25,822 bases of DNA from CAZJVD01 sp964549505. GTDB lineage: Bacteria > Bdellovibrionota > UBA1018 > CAZJVD01. The number at the start of each line of letters is the position of its first letter. The first letter of the stretch is position 1. The notes below the pieces were generated by a model. It was not told where the DNA came from, searched no databases, and was given only the letters and a program-made list of their open reading frames with translations. Both the position numbers and the translations under genes were made by a program. Below, piece after piece: positions 22,685 to 25,822 of the stretch. Location: positions 1 through 25,822 of the forward strand of contig CAZJVD010000024.1 in the NCBI GenBank assembly GCA_964549505.1. The letters run 5' to 3'.

Positions 22685-23919
22685 TTGGACGCTCTCCGCA
22701 GTGGGATCGCATCCACCGTATGCGCGTCTTGCGTAAGAAGCGGGTTCATACCAGCCGTCGCGTCGTCCGCCGCCGGCTCTGGCACGACCTCCGTAGGCTC
22801 GGTAGAACGATCCACAACACCCTTCGGTGTGTTTGCGACACCAAAGCCAAATGTAGTTGCGTTCAAACCGCTTGCATCGGGTTGACCAGCGCTCTTCTCG
22901 TTTTCAAGCTGAACCAGCACTTCCATTAACGCTAAATCCAAACCGTAACGTTCGGCAGCGTTCTGAAGTGCCTTCTGCATGAGCTGATCTCGCTCTAAAC
23001 CCGTGAGGTGGCGTTCAAAAATCTGAAAAACAGCAAAGTCGTTCGCACCGACAATGCGCATCGGAAGACCGAGAGTCGAAGCAACACCATAGGCGATCTT
23101 TCCTTCGCCCGACACCGTCGTCTCGATTCCGAAAATTTCCCACTCGTTCTTGGCGTTCTTCTTTGCGTAACCCGGCAGAACATGACCCGGACGAACGATA
23201 ACGATGTTCTCAGCTTTTTCGAAATCTTCGACACTCGTCTGATACCGCGTAACAAGCGTGTTCAGAATCGTTCCGGAGTAGCACTGCATCGTGCCCGAAA
23301 GGACATCGAACACATTGGTCGACGTCGCCGAATACTGAATTTTCTTGGTCGCACCTGCGCTTTTCGAAAGCGCACTTTCGATGACACCTTCATACTTAAT
23401 TTTGAGATCGTACGGATTAGCTGCATGAAACTGCGTCTGGACAAGTTTCTCGAACTGACTGCGACTTCCGTCTTCTGAACCGACCGGTTGCTGTGCCGCG
23501 CGCGCACGACTGTGTAAGTCGATGAGGGCTGTCGAGATCAAGTCAAAGTTTGCCGACTGTTTGTGGTTAATGGAGTCGAGCAAAGTACACTCGTCGGGTG
23601 TGAGCTGCGTGTTGTCCGCCACCTTAATCAATAGATCGACCCGAATTTCCGAACTTCTTGGAAACACTGCTAGAGCTGGCTTCTGACCTCCGCTCTCACT
23701 CCCGGAACCGTTGTTGGCGCTGTTATTCGCCGGGCCACTCTCTGGGCCGCTCTCGGGTTCGCCCGTAGTCACAGGCTGAGTCGCCGTCGGGGCAGCTTCG
23801 CTTTCGCTGTCTGGCTTTACGGGATCAACCGTCTTCGTACAGGCTGAAAAACCTAGTACAAACACGCCAACGGACAGGGTTTTAAAGACGCTAAGAATCT
23901 GTTTTTTAACGAAAATCAT
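22681..23919 (-). CDS. hypothetical lipoprotein (412 aa)
   Basis: The N-terminus (KKQILSVFKTLSVGVFVLGFSAC) is a signal peptide with a lipobox-like FSAC, so lipidation at C27 is likely. A Ser/Pro/Gly/Asn/Glu-rich linker (~32-80) follows. The large domain (~80-340) has no motif I recognise; it contains two further cysteines (DECTLLD and MQCYSG). The C-terminal ~70 residues are again low-complexity. A good promoter lies upstream at 23946-23974. Probably a cell-envelope protein tethered by a flexible linker. Confidence 0.75.
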   Translation of the reverse strand: MIFVKKQILSVFKTLSVGVFVLGFSACTKTVDPVKPDSESEAAPTATQPVTTGEPESGPESGPANNSANNGSGSESGGQKPALAVFPRSSEIRVDLLIKVADNTQLTPDECTLLDSINHKQSANFDLISTALIDLHSRARAAQQPVGSEDGSRSQFEKLVQTQFHAANPYDLKIKYEGVIESALSKSAGATKKIQYSATSTNVFDVLSGTMQCYSGTILNTLVTRYQTSVEDFEKAENIVIVRPGHVLPGYAKKNAKNEWEIFGIETTVSGEGKIAYGVASTLGLPMRIVGANDFAVFQIFERHLTGLERDQLMQKALQNAAERYGLDLALMEVLVQLENEKSAGQPDASGLNATTFGFGVANTPKGVVDRSTEPTEVVPEPAADDATAGMNPLLTQDAHTVDAIPLRRASN

Positions 23920-23945
23920 GATTTCGGTTTCCTATTCCAGACCCG

Positions 23946-23974
23946 TTCATATAATTATTGACGCTACAAGTCAA
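23946..23974 (-). promoter_or_regulatory. sigma-70-type promoter for the 412-aa lipoprotein gene
   Basis: Minus strand: TTGACT (-35, 23969-23974), a 17-nt spacer, TATGAA (-10, 23946-23951). The start would be near 23939, about 20 nt ahead of the ATG at 23919 with GGAA between. Confidence 0.5.
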
Positions 23975-24000
23975 GTGACTTTGATTTGTGGACGGGTTCC

Positions 24001-24053
24001 GGTGCGGACCACCTTTCGTGGATGCGAAGCATCCACGAAAGGTGGTCCGCACC
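24001..24053. repeat. perfect 25-bp inverted repeat with 3-nt loop
   Basis: Bases 24001-24025 pair without a mismatch with 24029-24053 around the loop GAA (TTC on the other strand). It starts 2 bp after the Ppx/GppA stop codon and lies upstream of the lipoprotein promoter. No T-run follows on either strand, so it is not a standard intrinsic terminator. It could be a mobile palindromic element, a transcript-end stabiliser, or a termination hairpin of another type. Confidence 0.9.
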
Positions 24054-24055
24054 CA

Positions 24056-24940
24056 TCAAAAGAGCGCGCCGAAACGTAGACCACGCGTGCTCACGGTGAC
24101 TTTAGGAAAACCAAGTATTTCCATCGCACGCCAGAGAATCATCGCTCCGGCAAGTAAGACGTCCGCTCGCCCACTTTCAATACCGGTCAGCGCTTTTCGT
24201 TCCTCGACGGTCCGCCATTTGAGCTCTTCGACCATGCGGTGAACATCGCCCACATAAAGCTCGGTTCCATCCACCTTCGCAGCATCCCACGTCGATAGGT
24301 CTAAGAACCATGTCGCAAGCGTCGTCACCGTTCCGGCGACGCCGACAAGTTCACGCGACCCCCTTTTAAATCCGCGCTTGATCAGACCCTGAATTTGATC
24401 ATCAACAGCCTTCTCGCATGCCCAAAACTCCGGATCAGAGACAGGATCACTGCGAAGATAACGCTCCGTAAAGCGCACACTGCCGATGTCCAGACTTTCG
24501 CCGCCAGCGCTCGAGAAGAGCTCCGTGCTCCCGCCGCCAATGTCGATCACCGCGGTTTTTGAAGACAGCATCCCCGGCAGCAACGCCCCTCGAAACGTCA
24601 TGCGCGCTTCTTCTTTGCCGGAAATCACGCGAAACTTGAAACCCGTTTCTTGTTTCACTCTTTCAAAAAACTGCTTTGAGTTCTTCGCATCGCGCGCGGA
24701 ACTCGTGGTGATCGCTCGCACGGCGGCCGGCTTCACACCCAACTCGATGCAGGTCTGAGCGTAGTCCTGAAGTGTTTTGAGCGTTCTCCGCATCGCATCG
24801 GGATGAAAAGCACGTGTCTGATCGACACCCTGCCCGAGCCGCACGATCGATGTCCGATCCACCACGACACGCTTCGTAGACTTTTTCCTTAAGTCGCACT
24901 CGGCAACAAGCAGCAGACAGGTATTGGTTCCGAGGTCAAT
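24056..24940 (-). CDS. Ppx/GppA-family exopolyphosphatase / (p)ppGpp phosphohydrolase, start codon unclear
   Basis: About 295 residues of the sugar kinase/actin-like Ppx/GppA fold. Blocks seen: SIDLGTNTCLLLVAE (phosphate loop 1), ITTSSARDAKNS, SGKEEARMTFRG, VIDIGGGSTELF (phosphate loop 2), SVRFTERYL and GVAGTVTTLATW. The length fits the short two-domain form. The conserved first block lies at 24899-24943, but no ATG, GTG or TTG occurs in frame between the stop at 25061-25063 and the GTG at 24865. A protein from that GTG would lack phosphate loop 1. I give the ATT at 24940 as a provisional start; a CTN or other codon a few residues further up is equally possible. It directly follows the small lipoprotein gene. 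Confidence 0.85.
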   Translation of the reverse strand: MDLGTNTCLLLVAECDLRKKSTKRVVVDRTSIVRLGQGVDQTRAFHPDAMRRTLKTLQDYAQTCIELGVKPAAVRAITTSSARDAKNSKQFFERVKQETGFKFRVISGKEEARMTFRGALLPGMLSSKTAVIDIGGGSTELFSSAGGESLDIGSVRFTERYLRSDPVSDPEFWACEKAVDDQIQGLIKRGFKRGSRELVGVAGTVTTLATWFLDLSTWDAAKVDGTELYVGDVHRMVEELKWRTVEERKALTGIESGRADVLLAGAMILWRAMEILGFPKVTVSTRGLRFGALF

Positions 24941-24965
24941 GGAACCACGGAGGCTAGACGAAAGC

Positions 24966-25376
24966 TTACTGCGCTTTCTTTGCTTTCTCGGCGGCTTCCA
25001 TTTGGACTTTGAGTTTGTATTGGTTCTTTTCGAGTTCTTCGTACTTTTCTTTCCAGTATTTCACTTCTTGCTCGAGCTCAGCGATACGCTTGTTGCGTTC
25101 GTGAGCCAACGAATAATATCCCTCGGAGAACGTCTCCGTTTCGGGACTGAAAACGCCAACACGCGTTTCCCCGTCGACAATCCCTTTGACCCGAAATTTT
25201 CCATCCTCAATCTCTTCGGCTTCGACGACCTGAACATCGTACGCCTTACCGGGGTACGCCTTGTCCTGCCAATACTTCGCGGCCGACTCCTTAGCCTTGT
25301 TCTTGCCCTTGTCACTTGAACAACCGACGCCCAAAATGATCGCCACGGCAGCGAGACTGAGAAGTACTTTAGACAC
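24966..25376 (-). CDS. small lipoprotein with C-terminal coiled coil
   Basis: 136 residues. A signal sequence (MSKVLLSLAAVAIILGVGC) ends in a lipoprotein-like LGVGC, lipidation at C19 (the -3 position is Gly rather than Leu). A small domain (~35-90; YWQDKAYPGKAYDVQVVEAE) follows, then a charged coiled coil (~92-133, IAELEQEVKYWKEKYEELEK). The start is GTG at 25376 with AAAGGA about 7 nt ahead. Its stop is very near the beginning of the Ppx/GppA coding region. Confidence 0.75.
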   Translation of the reverse strand: MSKVLLSLAAVAIILGVGCSSDKGKNKAKESAAKYWQDKAYPGKAYDVQVVEAEEIEDGKFRVKGIVDGETRVGVFSPETETFSEGYYSLAHERNKRIAELEQEVKYWKEKYEELEKNQYKLKVQMEAAEKAKKAQ

Positions 25377-25428
25377 AGAAAATCCTTTCGATGAAGAACC
25401 TATTGCGACCGAACCGAAGTCCAGTTCG

Positions 25429-25477
25429 TCGTTCGTAACCGGAACGAGCAGCTACAACCAGTAGTTACAACCAATAG
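25429..25477. repeat. inverted repeat plus 13-bp tandem repeat in an intergenic gap
   Basis: TCGTTC-GTAACCG-GAACGA (25429-25447) is a 6-bp stem with a 7-nt loop. Next to it, CTACAACCAGTAG and TTACAACCAATAG (25452-25477) are two adjacent 13-bp copies differing at 2 bases. Function unknown; it lies about 50 bp upstream of the small lipoprotein gene. Confidence 0.45.
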
Positions 25478-25516
25478 TCATAAAAAGATAAATAGCTTCC
25501 GCCCTTAAAACAAGCG

Positions 25517-25756
25517 TTACGCGCTTCTCGGTCGCTTTGGACGCTTCGGGCGAGATTTAGGGCCGCCTTTAGGACCGGAGGGACTTTCTTCTCGTGTCAA
25601 AAAGTAAGCTCCAGCCATCGCGTCAAGAAATCCAAAGCCCAAAAGCACCTTGGCAACCATCTCTTGATCTCGAAAGACAACCAGACTGAGAAAAACAAGA
25701 AATCCCGAGGAAACGAACTGAGCTATACCAAAGGATCTCGGGTTCTTAATGGTCAT
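25517..25756 (-). CDS. small hypothetical membrane protein
   Basis: 79 residues with two hydrophobic segments (~11-27, IAQFVSSGFLVFLSLVVF; ~35-53, VAKVLLGFGFLDAMAGAYFL) and a basic Pro/Lys/Arg tail (GPKSRPKRPKRPRSA) that would lie in the cytoplasm. The ATG at 25756 is 7 bp after the tuf stop; GGGA lies directly against the ATG, so the ribosome site is poor. Location right behind tuf suggests read-through from that transcript. In many bacteria tRNA-Trp and secE follow tuf; they are not here. Confidence 0.6.
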   Translation of the reverse strand: MTIKNPRSFGIAQFVSSGFLVFLSLVVFRDQEMVAKVLLGFGFLDAMAGAYFLTREESPSGPKGGPKSRPKRPKRPRSA

Positions 25757-25763
25757 TCCCTAC

Positions 25764-25822
25764 TTACTCAACAATCTCAGACACCACACCGGCGCCGACG
25801 GTCTTACCGCCTTCACGAATAG
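25764..25822 (-). CDS. tuf: elongation factor Tu, C-terminal end (truncated by window edge)
   Basis: The last 18 full codons read IREGGKTVGAGVVSEIVE, the strongly conserved C-terminus of EF-Tu, ending at TAA (25764-25766). The rest of the gene lies to the right of the window. Confidence 0.93.
   Translation of the reverse strand, partial: IREGGKTVGAGVVSEIVE

Overview
The window looks like chromosomal DNA from a Gram-negative delta-type or Bdellovibrionota-like bacterium. This placement is an inference from the 16S rRNA 5' segment, the many secreted proteins and lipoproteins, and the mix of sigma-54 activators with core genes. The left edge holds the first ~445 nt of a 16S rRNA gene transcribed leftwards; the right edge holds the last codons of tuf (EF-Tu), also on the minus strand.

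Layout: 0-0.9 kb, 16S 5' end and its leader. 0.9-3.4 kb, two divergent sigma-54 (NtrC-type) activator genes sharing a control region with a sigma-54-like promoter and an 18-bp palindrome. 3.4-5.8 kb, an MFS transporter and a secreted protein. 5.8-9.7 kb, a tightly overlapped four-gene minus-strand operon (purine nucleoside phosphorylase, adenosine-type deaminase, class II aldolase, MtnA isomerase) that reads as a salvage route for methylthioadenosine or 5'-deoxyadenosine. 9.8-11.2 kb, a short HPF/RaiA ribosome-hibernation protein and an alpha/beta hydrolase. 11.2-16.5 kb, an accessory stretch: a small orphan gene, a 2H phosphoesterase, and five exported or membrane proteins of unknown function, one carrying a J domain behind a signal-like sequence. 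16.6-18.7 kb, two decayed toxin-antitoxin loci around a CPBP-family membrane protease. 18.8-21.9 kb, tRNA-Ala(UGC) and a core cluster (ymdB, 5-formyl-THF cyclo-ligase, zapA, thiolase). 22.0-25.8 kb, a coiled-coil gene pair, a large lipoprotein, a perfect 25-bp hairpin, a Ppx/GppA phosphatase with no ordinary start codon at its conserved N-terminus, a second lipoprotein, a small membrane protein and tuf.

The clearest functional unit is the salvage operon: deamination of the adenine moiety, phosphorolysis of the resulting 6-oxopurine nucleoside, aldose-ketose isomerisation, then aldol cleavage or dehydration. The most unusual local structure is the pair of adjacent toxin-antitoxin remnants. Both toxin genes appear to have lost their middle part; one antitoxin is cut by an in-frame amber codon and the other is intact. 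The sigma-54 regulator pair has a plausible built-in circuit in which the response regulator binds the palindrome and drives the second activator.
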